Source of the DNA: Phycisphaerales bacterium
GTDB lineage: Bacteria > Planctomycetota > Phycisphaerae > Phycisphaerales > UBA5793
Reading direction: 5' to 3'
Assembly (NCBI GenBank): GCA_020852515.1
Contig: JADZAS010000013.1
Location: 124,001-188,000 of the forward strand
DNA length: 64,000 bases
Shown here: one piece after another, positions 42,094 through 50,272 of the stretch
Layout: each line of letters begins with the position of its first letter
How positions within the stretch are numbered: position 1 is the stretch's first letter
Notes under the pieces: model-generated
Databases searched by the model: none
What the model was told of the DNA's origin: nothing
The model's input: only the letters and a program-made list of their open reading frames with translations
Made by a program: the position numbers and the translations under genes

Positions 42094-43592
42094 TGGCCGT
42101 CTCCCCGGCGCCGGCGCTCACGGCCGCCCTCGGCGGGCGAGTCGCTGCCACCTTCGGCGGGTTTTGGCTCAGCGCCTTCACCGTTGCCGGGCTGCGGCTT
42201 GGGCTCGGTCTGCTCGGCTTCCTTCGCCTTGGCCGCCTCCTCAGCCTCCTTCTTTGCCTGCTCGGCCTTTCGCTGCACATCTTCGAGCCGGAGGATCTCG
42301 GCCAGCCGCGGATCATCATTGCGGTCGTACGCCATGATGCCGTCGATGTACACCTGCTCGACCCAGGAGTCGAAGTCGAGCGGATCGCCGCTGTAGATCA
42401 CGAGGTTGGCGGTCTTTCCCGGCTCGATCGAGCCGAGTCGATCACCCATGCCGAGCATTTTCGCGGGATTGAGCGTGATCGACTCGAGAGCCGTCTGACG
42501 CGGGATGCCGTTGCGCACGCACAGCGCCGCCTGGTAGGTCAGGTAGCGCTCGGCCATCGACGAATTGGGATTCGGCTGGAGGGCGAACATGAGGCCCGCT
42601 TCGTGAACCTTGGCGGGAATGAACGTCTCGCTGATCTCACCGGTGATGGGATCGCGCTCTCGATAGAAGAGGTCCTCGGGCAGCACAACCGGCCGGCCGG
42701 CCTTCTTGAGTTCACCGATCGCCTTGAACGTCGCGTCTCCCAGCAGCAGGATGGTGTGTTCGAGGAAACCCTGCTCGGTCGCCAGCGCAATGGCGGGGGC
42801 GACATCCATCGGCGCGCCGACGTAGATCCACGCGTCAAAGTCGCCACGCTTGAGACGCATCAGATTGAGATGCGCATCGTCGTAGTCGGCGTCGGTGAGC
42901 TTCTCGCGGCCGCGCTTGGCTGCCTCGCTCGGGCCGACATCCACCTTCTTCTTGTCCTTCTCGAGTTCGTCCTCGTACTTCTTTTCCGCAATGGTGTCGA
43001 TGTATTCCTGCAGTTCGCGAAAGGTCTCGCGGAATGTCGCCATCTGCTGCATGCGGTCGTAGCCGTTGCGCGGCGAGGCGCTCATCTTGATGGCGGTGTA
43101 TAGATCAACCGTCATCTCGTCGGGCGTCAGGCCGATGGGCCGCACGACACGGCTCATGCCGGCAATAACGGTGTTGTGGCCCTGCATGACGTGAATGGAC
43201 GTGATCCCGTCGCGAAGCGCATCTTCGAAGTACAGCCGCGACGGGTCCATCGCGTCGCCGACGTCGAGGAAGGGCGCGACGGGCAGGCTCTCGTTGGCGA
43301 TGTCCAGGCCGCGCCACGATTGCGGTTCGATGAGCCCGGGCATGATCACCTTGCCCGTGCAGTCGATCTCCATCGCGTCGAAAGGAATTGGCACGTCAGT
43401 GCCGACCGCGGCGATCTTGCCGCGCTCGATGAGGATCGTGGCGCCGTCGATATCTGGTCCGACGACGGGGATGACGCGCGCGCCCGTGAGGGCGACTTTC
43501 TCAGGGGGAGCGGCCAAGGCGCGTGGCCGGCCGGAAGCAAGAAAGCACGTCGCAACGGCCACACCAATCAGGCCACAACGCAGAGGTTTCAT
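42090..43592 (-). CDS. Secreted amidohydrolase-fold paralogue 4, HxH motif lost, charged C-terminal tail
   Basis: A 500-residue exported protein; ATG at 43592 has GGGAG 9 nt upstream. ATILIERGKIAAVGTDVPIP and KVIMPGLIEPQSWRGLD mark the family, with EPQ in place of HxH. A charged segment (TIAEKKYEDELEKDKKKVDV) precedes strand 5. GDRLGSIEPGKTANLVIYSG closes the domain, followed by an approximately 65-residue tail rich in Glu, Lys, Ala and Pro ending in basic residues (GGRERRRRGDGQ). Strand 8 reads MFALQPNPNSS, without the metal Asp. Likely non-hydrolytic. It is 43 bp after paralogue 3. Confidence 0.85.
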   Translation of the reverse strand: MKPLRCGLIGVAVATCFLASGRPRALAAPPEKVALTGARVIPVVGPDIDGATILIERGKIAAVGTDVPIPFDAMEIDCTGKVIMPGLIEPQSWRGLDIANESLPVAPFLDVGDAMDPSRLYFEDALRDGITSIHVMQGHNTVIAGMSRVVRPIGLTPDEMTVDLYTAIKMSASPRNGYDRMQQMATFRETFRELQEYIDTIAEKKYEDELEKDKKKVDVGPSEAAKRGREKLTDADYDDAHLNLMRLKRGDFDAWIYVGAPMDVAPAIALATEQGFLEHTILLLGDATFKAIGELKKAGRPVVLPEDLFYRERDPITGEISETFIPAKVHEAGLMFALQPNPNSSMAERYLTYQAALCVRNGIPRQTALESITLNPAKMLGMGDRLGSIEPGKTANLVIYSGDPLDFDSWVEQVYIDGIMAYDRNDDPRLAEILRLEDVQRKAEQAKKEAEEAAKAKEAEQTEPKPQPGNGEGAEPKPAEGGSDSPAEGGRERRRRGDGQ

Positions 43593-43635
43593 CAACGATT
43601 GCTCCCGTCTACAGATTCAGACTCACTCGACCGCC

Positions 43636-45252
43636 TCAGCGGGCGTCGTAGACCAGTTTCCCATCCATCACCACCGCCACCGGGCGCGAGGTTGATGCAA
43701 ACGGCGCGCCGTTCCACACCACCAGGTCGCCGCGCTTGCCGACTTCGATCGATCCGACTTCGTCGGCGATGCCGAGCATCTTCGCGGGCGTCAGCGTCAC
43801 CGCCTTGAGCGCCTCGTCGAAGCTCAGGCCGGCGCGCATGGCGTACATCGCCTGCCGGGCCAGGCCGTCCTCTTCGCGCAGGTCCATGGCCGTGATCGCC
43901 GGCTCGAGCCCGGCGTCGAACAGCATCTTGATCGTGGACAGGCGCGACTCGCGAGTTTCCTCTGAAAACGCCCGCACGCCGGTCGGATCGACGTAGATCG
44001 GGCCGAAGATGACCGGCGCGTGATGCGCCGTGATAGCCGACATGCACTTGTACGCTTCCGTCGCTTCGACGAGCGTGAACTTCAGGCCGAACTCATCCGC
44101 CAGCCGGTACGCCGTCTCGATGTCGCGCTGCAGGCGGGCCTTGATGCGCAGCGGCATCTGTCCTTCGCGAACGGCGCTGAGCGATTCGAACGCCTCGACG
44201 GGAGGCTGGTCGGCGCCGGTTACAGGCTGGCCGGCCGCGTGCTTTTCGGCGTCGTAGAAGGCCTTGCGGAACACCCAGGCCACACCCATGCGCGAATTGG
44301 GCCGGCGGGTGCGGTTGGTCACGTAGGTGCCGAAGGGACTCTGGTTGCCGCCGCCGAATCGGAAGGAATCGGAGCCGAACGACGCGAGCACATCACCAGA
44401 ATCCTGCATGACGCGGCTCTTGATCGGCCCGGCCGTGCGCACGACGGCGCCGCGAGGCCCGATGACCGCCGCCGAATCCGGCGCTGCAAACACCGTCGTC
44501 ACGCCGCCTCGCACCAGCCGATCGAAGTCCGGCGAGCGGAAGTTGATCGAATCCACCACATAAGTATGCGGCACCACTTCGGATGACGACTCGACGAGCG
44601 AACTGCGCGGCGCCAGGCCGGAGGCATAGCGAAGCCGATCGATGCCCGACATGATGACCTGGCCGCACACGGGGCATACGTTGCCTTCGCCCATGCCTTC
44701 GTGCGACGCCGCCAGCGCGCATTCGCTGCCATCGCAGCACGACTCGCCATCCACGATGTTGTCTGGCTGGACCCACGTCAGTTCCGGCGCGGCCAGCGGA
44801 TCGGCCTGGGCATCATCCTCGTGGTGCTCGTGACCTGCGGCGGCGAGTCGCGCCAGCACATCGGGACTCGGGACCGGCAACGGCTGGCGCGGCCGTCCGT
44901 TTCGCGCTTCGTCCGTGATCCGGTCGGTCGGTTCGAGCAGCGCGTGTGCGTCGATGAGGCCCGGCGTGATGGAGCCGCCCTCGACCTCAATCACCGTCGC
45001 ATCGCCGGGCGCGGCGAGATTCATATCTCCCACGGCTGCAATGCGCCCGTTGCGGATGATCACCGTGCCCCTGTCGATGTCCTGCCCGCCATCGAAGCGG
45101 CCGTGGATCGACACGCCGCGAATGACCAGCACATCATCCGCCGCGCGGGCCGGCGCATTCGTGAGCCCGATGCACAGGGCCACAGCGGCAAGTAGCCGCC
45201 CCAGGAAACGAGCGGATGAGATTGAGAATCCAAACGTGCGCGGTGATTTCAT
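43636..45252 (-). CDS. Secreted amidohydrolase-fold paralogue 3 with His- and Cys-rich insertion
   Basis: A 538-residue exported protein; the ATG at 45252 follows AAAGGA, and the longer frame to 45396 overlaps the neighbour without a ribosome-binding site. SITPGLIDAHALLEP keeps the first His of HxH but not the second. At about residues 155-200 is a unique insertion with AAGHEHHEDD followed by six cysteines (GESCCDGSECALAASHEG, then VCPVCGQVIMSG), a probable metal-binding knob. The end DEVGSIEVGKRGDLVVWNG is normal. ALEPAITAMDLRE keeps an Asp near strand 8. Partial activity is possible. Confidence 0.84.
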   Translation of the reverse strand: MKSPRTFGFSISSARFLGRLLAAVALCIGLTNAPARAADDVLVIRGVSIHGRFDGGQDIDRGTVIIRNGRIAAVGDMNLAAPGDATVIEVEGGSITPGLIDAHALLEPTDRITDEARNGRPRQPLPVPSPDVLARLAAAGHEHHEDDAQADPLAAPELTWVQPDNIVDGESCCDGSECALAASHEGMGEGNVCPVCGQVIMSGIDRLRYASGLAPRSSLVESSSEVVPHTYVVDSINFRSPDFDRLVRGGVTTVFAAPDSAAVIGPRGAVVRTAGPIKSRVMQDSGDVLASFGSDSFRFGGGNQSPFGTYVTNRTRRPNSRMGVAWVFRKAFYDAEKHAAGQPVTGADQPPVEAFESLSAVREGQMPLRIKARLQRDIETAYRLADEFGLKFTLVEATEAYKCMSAITAHHAPVIFGPIYVDPTGVRAFSEETRESRLSTIKMLFDAGLEPAITAMDLREEDGLARQAMYAMRAGLSFDEALKAVTLTPAKMLGIADEVGSIEVGKRGDLVVWNGAPFASTSRPVAVVMDGKLVYDAR

Positions 45253-45301
45253 GACTGCATCCTTTCCGTCCGAAGGCGCTGCCCTCGGGCCGCTGGCCGC
45301 C

Positions 45302-46474
45302 TCACCAGGCCTTCCACGCGTCTTCTTCTTCAGAGGACGCAGGCTGAGCATGGTGGACGCGACTTCCGCCGACCCACACTTCGAGGACTCGCGCATCGAG
45401 TCGCAGTGGATCGTCAGAGAAGATCACAATGTCTGCATCGGAACCCGGCGTGAGGGCGCCGACGCGATTTCCAAGTCCTGCCGCCCGCGCCGCGTTGATC
45501 GTCAGACCACGCCGCGCCGCCGCGGGATCGAGCCCGTAGCGCACGGCCAAGGCGGCGGTCACGCGGAGCGCATCCGCTTCAAGAAATGGCAGGCCGCCGC
45601 GGAACGCAACTTCGCAGCCGGCTTTGCCTGCCATCGCCGGCCCGCTGAGCAGCCGAATGTCCGATGAGAAAGTGTACGGGCCGACGACGACCACGCCGCC
45701 GCTTTCCGCCAGTTCATCGGCGGTTTCCACGAGGTCGGCATTGTGGTGAATCGTGGGCGTAACGCCAAACTGCCCCCACAGTTGAATCGCGGCATCGACA
45801 TCTTCCGCCGTCTCGGCGTCCACGATCACGTCCAGTTCGCCGCGCGCGGCTCGCGCCAGGCGCGACGCCCCGCCGGCCGACCGCGCGCTGCGCAGTTCAT
45901 CACGCAGTTGCTGCAACACGCCGGCCCGCGAGGACATGCCCAGTTCCGGGTCCCACGAACTCGAGCCCAACGTGATCGCCAGCGGCCCATCGGCGCGGAT
46001 GATGCGCTCGACGCCCTGCGGCGCCGCAGTCCGCACCGTCGCGCACGCGCCCAAGATGAATCCGGCGCTCGGGGGCGCGATCATCACCGACGTCACGCCG
46101 CACCGGTTCGCCTCAAGCAGCGCCGGCGCGTAAGCATCAAGCGCTTCGACAACTGACATTTCCGGTTCGACAGCCGTTCGCTGCGTGCCGCTTGTGCCGG
46201 CGACGCCAAGCGTCGAAGCCAGATCGATCAGGCCCGGGCAGATCACGCCGGCTTCAAAGCGGTACTGCCGGTCCGTCTTCACTTCGGCCGGTCCCTGCAC
46301 GACGCGTTCGATGCGGCCGTCGGCGATGACGACGGTGACATCCTTCATGAGCGAGCCATCGGGCCCGACGCCCCACGGCGCGCTGATCGCAATCCGATTT
46401 TGCGCCAGGGCCGGCGTAGAACACAGAACAGCCGCAGCGCAAAGCACACTCGCCAATCGCAGCGGGCATCTCAT
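45302..46474 (-). CDS. Secreted amidohydrolase-fold paralogue 2 (short), HxH motif lost
   Basis: A 390-residue exported protein with signal MRCPLRLASVLCAAAVLCST. The family start VTVVIADGRIERVVQGPAEV and VICPGLIDLASTLGVAGTSG are clear; HxH reads DLAST. It is the shortest copy and lacks the charged insertion. A His pair occurs in TPTIHHNADLVE, and the C-terminal signature is NRVGALTPGSDADIVIFSDD. The strand 8 Asp is missing. Its ATG overlaps paralogue 1 by 4 bp (46471-46474). Probably non-hydrolytic or strongly diverged. Confidence 0.84.
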   Translation of the reverse strand: MRCPLRLASVLCAAAVLCSTPALAQNRIAISAPWGVGPDGSLMKDVTVVIADGRIERVVQGPAEVKTDRQYRFEAGVICPGLIDLASTLGVAGTSGTQRTAVEPEMSVVEALDAYAPALLEANRCGVTSVMIAPPSAGFILGACATVRTAAPQGVERIIRADGPLAITLGSSSWDPELGMSSRAGVLQQLRDELRSARSAGGASRLARAARGELDVIVDAETAEDVDAAIQLWGQFGVTPTIHHNADLVETADELAESGGVVVVGPYTFSSDIRLLSGPAMAGKAGCEVAFRGGLPFLEADALRVTAALAVRYGLDPAAARRGLTINAARAAGLGNRVGALTPGSDADIVIFSDDPLRLDARVLEVWVGGSRVHHAQPASSEEEDAWKAW

Positions 46475-47958
46475 TGCTCACCCCCTTCGTCGGCACTCGA
46501 CGACGCGTCGTCGCGATACACCAGCCGCCCGCCCACGTACACTCGCGACACGCGCGAGCCCGCCTCGAGCGGATGACCCGTCCAGACGACAACATCCGCC
46601 GCCCTGCGCGGCGCCAGGCGGCCGTAGCGATCGCCCACGCCGAGGAACTCCGCCGCATCGCGCGTCACCAGCGCCAGCGGGTTCACATCATCCGCGTGGG
46701 CCGCGAGCATCTGCGCATTGAGAAGCACAAAGCGGCCGCTCATGCCGTCCCGGGCACCCGAGCCGACCGCCCACTGCACGCCGGCATCAGTCAGAATCGC
46801 AGCGCCGTCGTCGGTCTGCCGGCGAGACGGGGTGTCCTGAAACACGCCCGGCCCCAGCAGTGAACCAAGCACGACGGGAATCTTCGCCGCGGCGAGTTCA
46901 TCTGCAACCAGGTGCGCTTCCGCGCCGCCTTCGATGATCGCGTCGAGGTTGAACTCCTCCGCCAGCTGGATCGCGTTGAGAATGTCCGCGCTGCGATCGG
47001 CGACGATGCGGACTTTCATCTCCCGGTCGATCGCCTTGAGCACGATTTCGGCCCCGGCATCAGGCGACGGCTTTTTGGGCTTGGTGATCTCGTCCTTCTT
47101 CTCGTCAGTCTTTTCGCCTTCTCCCGGCTTGGCGCCGTCTTTGGGCGGCTCGGCGGGCTTGGGCTCTTCCTTGGGCTTCTCGCCCTCCGTTGGTTTGTCG
47201 CCTTCCTTGGCCTGCTTCTCGGCACGCTCCTTGATCTTCTGCTCGTACTCCTTCAGATCCTCTTCATAGGTTTCGAGCGACTCGCGGTAGGTTTTGGCGT
47301 CTTTGAACTGCCGCCGGATCGCGTCCAACGTCGAGAGCCGCCGCAGCGCGCTGTCGCCAGATCCAAGGTTGATGCACAGCGCCGCCTGCTCTTCGACGGC
47401 CTGCCCGGCCCAGCCGCCCGTCTCGCCCGGCGCCAGGCGCACGATGGCCCCCGTGCCGACGATGCCGCTTGAACCGGTCGCAGGCAGATAGAGCAGCGTC
47501 ACGCCATTGCGGAACGCCTCACGGATCGAGTCGGAGTCGTAGCGGTCGAACGCATCCAGGGCCCGGCTCGCCGCGCTGCCGCTGCTGGTGCCCGTCATCC
47601 CGAGGCCGCTGCAGACATCGATGAGCCCGGGCGTGATGAAGGCGCCCGCGCAATCCACGCGCGTGGCCCGGCCCTCGACTTCGATGCTGCGGCCGACGTG
47701 CTCGATCACCTCGCCGCGCAGCACCACCATGGCGTCTTCAGTCAGCCCGCCGTCGGCGTGGAGCAGTATGGCGTGTTCGAGCACCGTGGCCCGCTGCTGG
47801 AGAAACGCCGGCTGGCCCAAGGCCGCCGCCGAGACCGCCAGATGGATCGCCAGAGTCCCACCCACGCCCGCCCGCAGGGCCAATCGACCGGCACGGCAAG
47901 CGTCACCAGGCGAAGCGCACCCCGCGCCGGCGTTTACACGATCAAACGTCGCGAGCAT
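46471..47958 (-). CDS. Secreted amidohydrolase-fold paralogue 1 (promoter-proximal), HxH motif lost
   Basis: A 495-residue protein; ATG at 47958 follows GAAGGA. A longer N-terminus than its relatives precedes a hydrophobic export segment (GVGGTLAIHLAVSAAALGQ). FITPGLIDVCSGLGMTGTSS marks the family with VCS instead of HxH. At about residues 250-320 is a Lys/Glu/Pro-rich insertion (LKEYEQKIKERAEKQAKEGD, then P-K-E-E-P-K-type units) at the same place as in paralogue 7. The end DRYGRLAPRRAADVVVWTGH is typical. It is the first gene of the run, with a promoter-like element about 80 bp upstream. Confidence 0.84.
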   Translation of the reverse strand: MLATFDRVNAGAGCASPGDACRAGRLALRAGVGGTLAIHLAVSAAALGQPAFLQQRATVLEHAILLHADGGLTEDAMVVLRGEVIEHVGRSIEVEGRATRVDCAGAFITPGLIDVCSGLGMTGTSSGSAASRALDAFDRYDSDSIREAFRNGVTLLYLPATGSSGIVGTGAIVRLAPGETGGWAGQAVEEQAALCINLGSGDSALRRLSTLDAIRRQFKDAKTYRESLETYEEDLKEYEQKIKERAEKQAKEGDKPTEGEKPKEEPKPAEPPKDGAKPGEGEKTDEKKDEITKPKKPSPDAGAEIVLKAIDREMKVRIVADRSADILNAIQLAEEFNLDAIIEGGAEAHLVADELAAAKIPVVLGSLLGPGVFQDTPSRRQTDDGAAILTDAGVQWAVGSGARDGMSGRFVLLNAQMLAAHADDVNPLALVTRDAAEFLGVGDRYGRLAPRRAADVVVWTGHPLEAGSRVSRVYVGGRLVYRDDASSSADEGGEQ

Positions 47959-48037
47959 CGCGTTCCTTCTTCACCACCGCGACCGACCGGCCGCGACCCG
48001 TTGAATGTTGCCCAGCGCCCCATCGGCGCCACGCGTC

Positions 48038-48066
48038 AGCATAGCCGATCAGTCGTTGTAGCACAA
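48038..48066 (-). promoter_or_regulatory. Possible promoter of the amidohydrolase operon
   Basis: On the minus strand: TTGTGC (48066-48061), a 17-nt spacer, TATGCT (48043-48038). It is 79 bp before the first ATG. The -10 is good, the -35 weak. Confidence 0.45.
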
Positions 48067-48090
48067 ACGCGAAGACGGGTTGCAGCGGCC

Positions 48091-48330
48091 GCAGTCGGGA
48101 CAAGGTTCGGCGCGGGCCCGGCGCAGGCCGGGCGATCCGGATCCGGCAGCGTGCCCGTAGGTCGGGACAAGGCTTCGCGCAGGCCCGGCAATTCGGATCC
48201 GCCGGCACGCGCGTAGGTCGGGACAAGGCTTTGCGCAGGCCCGGCAATTCGGATCCGCCGGCGCGCGCGTAGGTCGGGACAAGGCTTTGTCGAAGAGCCT
48301 GAGGAAACCCGAAGGGCGCAGGCCCGGCAA
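48091..48330. repeat. Degenerate 56-bp tandem repeats, about four to five copies
   Basis: Units starting GTAGGTCGGGACAAGGCTT begin at 48157, 48213 and 48269, exactly 56 bp apart. A diverged copy starts near 48091 (about 66 bp), and a further copy carries an internal insertion after 48287. Each unit contains GTCGGGAC and GGCCCGGC as an imperfect palindrome, plus GGATCCGCCGGC. It resembles the dispersed GTAGGTCGGG-type palindromic elements of environmental genomes. The remainder, 48331-48789, holds no recognisable gene, only a weak tRNA-like fragment (see rejected items). Confidence 0.75.
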
Positions 48331-48789
48331 TTCGCCCTGCGATTGACTTGCGCACATGTCACGCGTTCGCCACGACCCGTCTTCGAGGCCGAAGGCCTCA
48401 TCGCGAGTAGACGGGGGTCCAAGGAGCGGAGCGAGGGCGACCCCCGGTTGTGTCGCCGGCCATGGATCGCACCCTGAAGGGGTGCTCGTATCGTGAAGCA
48501 CACGTCGCGCCGGCTGCGCGCCACACGCCACGAGAACTCCTTCAGAGTTCAGGAACAATCGCTTCGCCGTCCGGGGGTGGCGCTCGAAGACTCGCTCCAC
48601 CGCCCCGGCTACTGACGATCACGCCTTCGGCGTAAGAGCCATCCGAACGGGCAGGCGAGATTGAGCACCGGGCGCGCCACGCCGGCCAAGCGAGTGCAAA
48701 ACCGGGGTCCGATTCCCGCCTGCAGACCGACGCAACGCCTCGATTCTGATGTAGACTTGTCGTGAACGCGTCGCAAGGGGAGGCGGGGC

Positions 48790-50145
48790 ATGGCGGTCCG
48801 AAACTCGATTCGACGCCTGGTCGTGTGCGGGTCCTTCGCCGCGCTCGCCGGTGTCGCGGTCGCGCAGCCGATCGGAGTGACCGGTTACGACCTCATCGAA
48901 ATCCGACCCCTTTCTGGACACTTATCTTCAAGTGTGAGTGGCCTCGACAATCACGGGCGCGTGGTCGGCCGATCAAGCGCGACGCCGGGCACCGCGATCG
49001 TTTGGGTTAATGGCACCACACTGCTCGTTCCGTCGCCACCCGGGTACGAAGATCCAAACGTGACCGACATTGGTGATGGCGGAGTGGTGGTCGGCTCGGC
49101 CGATCTGCCCAGTTCGATCTGGTTCCATCCGATGGCCTGGAGCGTGACTCACGGTATCCAGCCACTTGAAATGCTGTCAGGCACCGTCACCGGCGCCGCA
49201 AGGGCTGTAAACGACCAGCCGTGGCCAGGCGCGGTCATGGGCGGCTACTGCAACGTTGGCCAGGACTACGCAACGCTCTGGATTGGCCGGACTGTCACTC
49301 AGATCGGCGGCGCCCGCAGCGGCGTCAGCGACATCAACAATTTCGGCCACGCCGTAGGCTCGGCGTACAACCAGTTCAATGTGCCGCGTCCCACGCTCTG
49401 GCGCGACGGGCAGATGTTCGACATCGGCGGTGATCCGCCAAATGCCACGGGATACGCTTACGGAATCAACGACTTGACGGAAGCAGTCGGGAATGCCACC
49501 ACGCTCCGAACGGCATTCTATTGGCGCGACGGCGTGACTACCTATCTTCCCGAACCGTACCCGCCGTGTGGGTTGCGGAAAGCGCGCGCGATCAACAATG
49601 ACGGGATCATTGTCGGCCAGGCAGCAGACGCAGCATGCAATCGAATCTACGCAACGGTCTGGGTGAGAGATGAGCACTTTCAGCCCTACCTTCTGAACGA
49701 TCACATTCCGCGGTACCCGGGCGTAAGGCTGATCACGGCTGACGACGTCAACGACGCCGGCCAGGTGGCTTCGTACGGCGAGAACATCGACGGCGACGGC
49801 CGCGGCTATCTGGTCACGCCCTACCTTTTCGAGATGTCCGATCCCGTGCCGGGACGCGCCGGCACGGAGAACACCATCACCGTCACCGGCCTGCAACCCG
49901 ATCAGCGCCTCGTCCTCGTCTGGGGCACGCAGGAAGGCGCACAGAAAATCCGCCCAGACTGCCCCGGCGGCACTCTCCTCATCCGCGACCCGCACGCCCT
50001 GCCAATGGCCCGCGCCGATGAAAACGGCATCGCGACGATCACAATGTTCATCCCGCCCTACGCCCGCGGCCGCACGATCCGCCTGCAGGCCATCGCGCCC
50101 TTCGAGTGCGAAATCAGCCACACCGTGACGTGGACGTTTGAGTGA
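48790..50145 (+). CDS. Secreted HAF-repeat protein with C-terminal beta-sandwich module
   Basis: A 451-residue exported protein starting at an ATG after GGGGAGG. About six HAF-type repeats of the form a-x-D/N-I-N-x-x-G-x-x-V-G are readable: LDNHGRVVGRS, DIGDGGVVVGS, DINNFGHAVGS, GINDLTEAVGN, AINNDGIIVGQ, DVNDAGQVASYG, each followed by x-x-A-x-x-W. This predicts an extracellular beta-propeller. The C-terminal 100 residues (GTENTITVTGLQPDQRLVLV ... ADENGIATITM ... RTIRLQAIAPFEC) match the module in the proteins at 27767 and 56529. Role unknown, presumably at the cell surface. Confidence 0.82.
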   Translation: MAVRNSIRRLVVCGSFAALAGVAVAQPIGVTGYDLIEIRPLSGHLSSSVSGLDNHGRVVGRSSATPGTAIVWVNGTTLLVPSPPGYEDPNVTDIGDGGVVVGSADLPSSIWFHPMAWSVTHGIQPLEMLSGTVTGAARAVNDQPWPGAVMGGYCNVGQDYATLWIGRTVTQIGGARSGVSDINNFGHAVGSAYNQFNVPRPTLWRDGQMFDIGGDPPNATGYAYGINDLTEAVGNATTLRTAFYWRDGVTTYLPEPYPPCGLRKARAINNDGIIVGQAADAACNRIYATVWVRDEHFQPYLLNDHIPRYPGVRLITADDVNDAGQVASYGENIDGDGRGYLVTPYLFEMSDPVPGRAGTENTITVTGLQPDQRLVLVWGTQEGAQKIRPDCPGGTLLIRDPHALPMARADENGIATITMFIPPYARGRTIRLQAIAPFECEISHTVTWTFE

Positions 50146-50272
50146 TGTGCATGGTGTCGGCGCACCAGGTCATCGACAGTCGAATGCGCTATCGCGTGGC
50201 CTGCGCTCGCCGAGCCTCGCTTAGACCACGCCACCCCGTGCAGATTCGAGCGGCACCCGCGGCGAAGGCCCG

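Noticed and set aside
48091-48330. CRISPR array
   Set aside because: The units are contiguous 56-bp tandem copies without unique spacers, and no cas genes are present.
48049-48600. Minus-strand frame of 183 codons across the tandem repeats
   Set aside because: Composition follows the DNA repeats (repeated Cys-Arg-Pro phrases); no ribosome-binding site or domain.
48651-48726. tRNA-like segment (complementary ends GCAGGCG/CGCCTGC 74 nt apart, CGGGGTCCGATTCCCG resembling a T-arm, TGCAAAA resembling a Cys anticodon loop)
   Set aside because: The T-arm and acceptor stem cannot be drawn in the same register, and no D- or anticodon stem forms. At most a decayed tRNA; not annotated.
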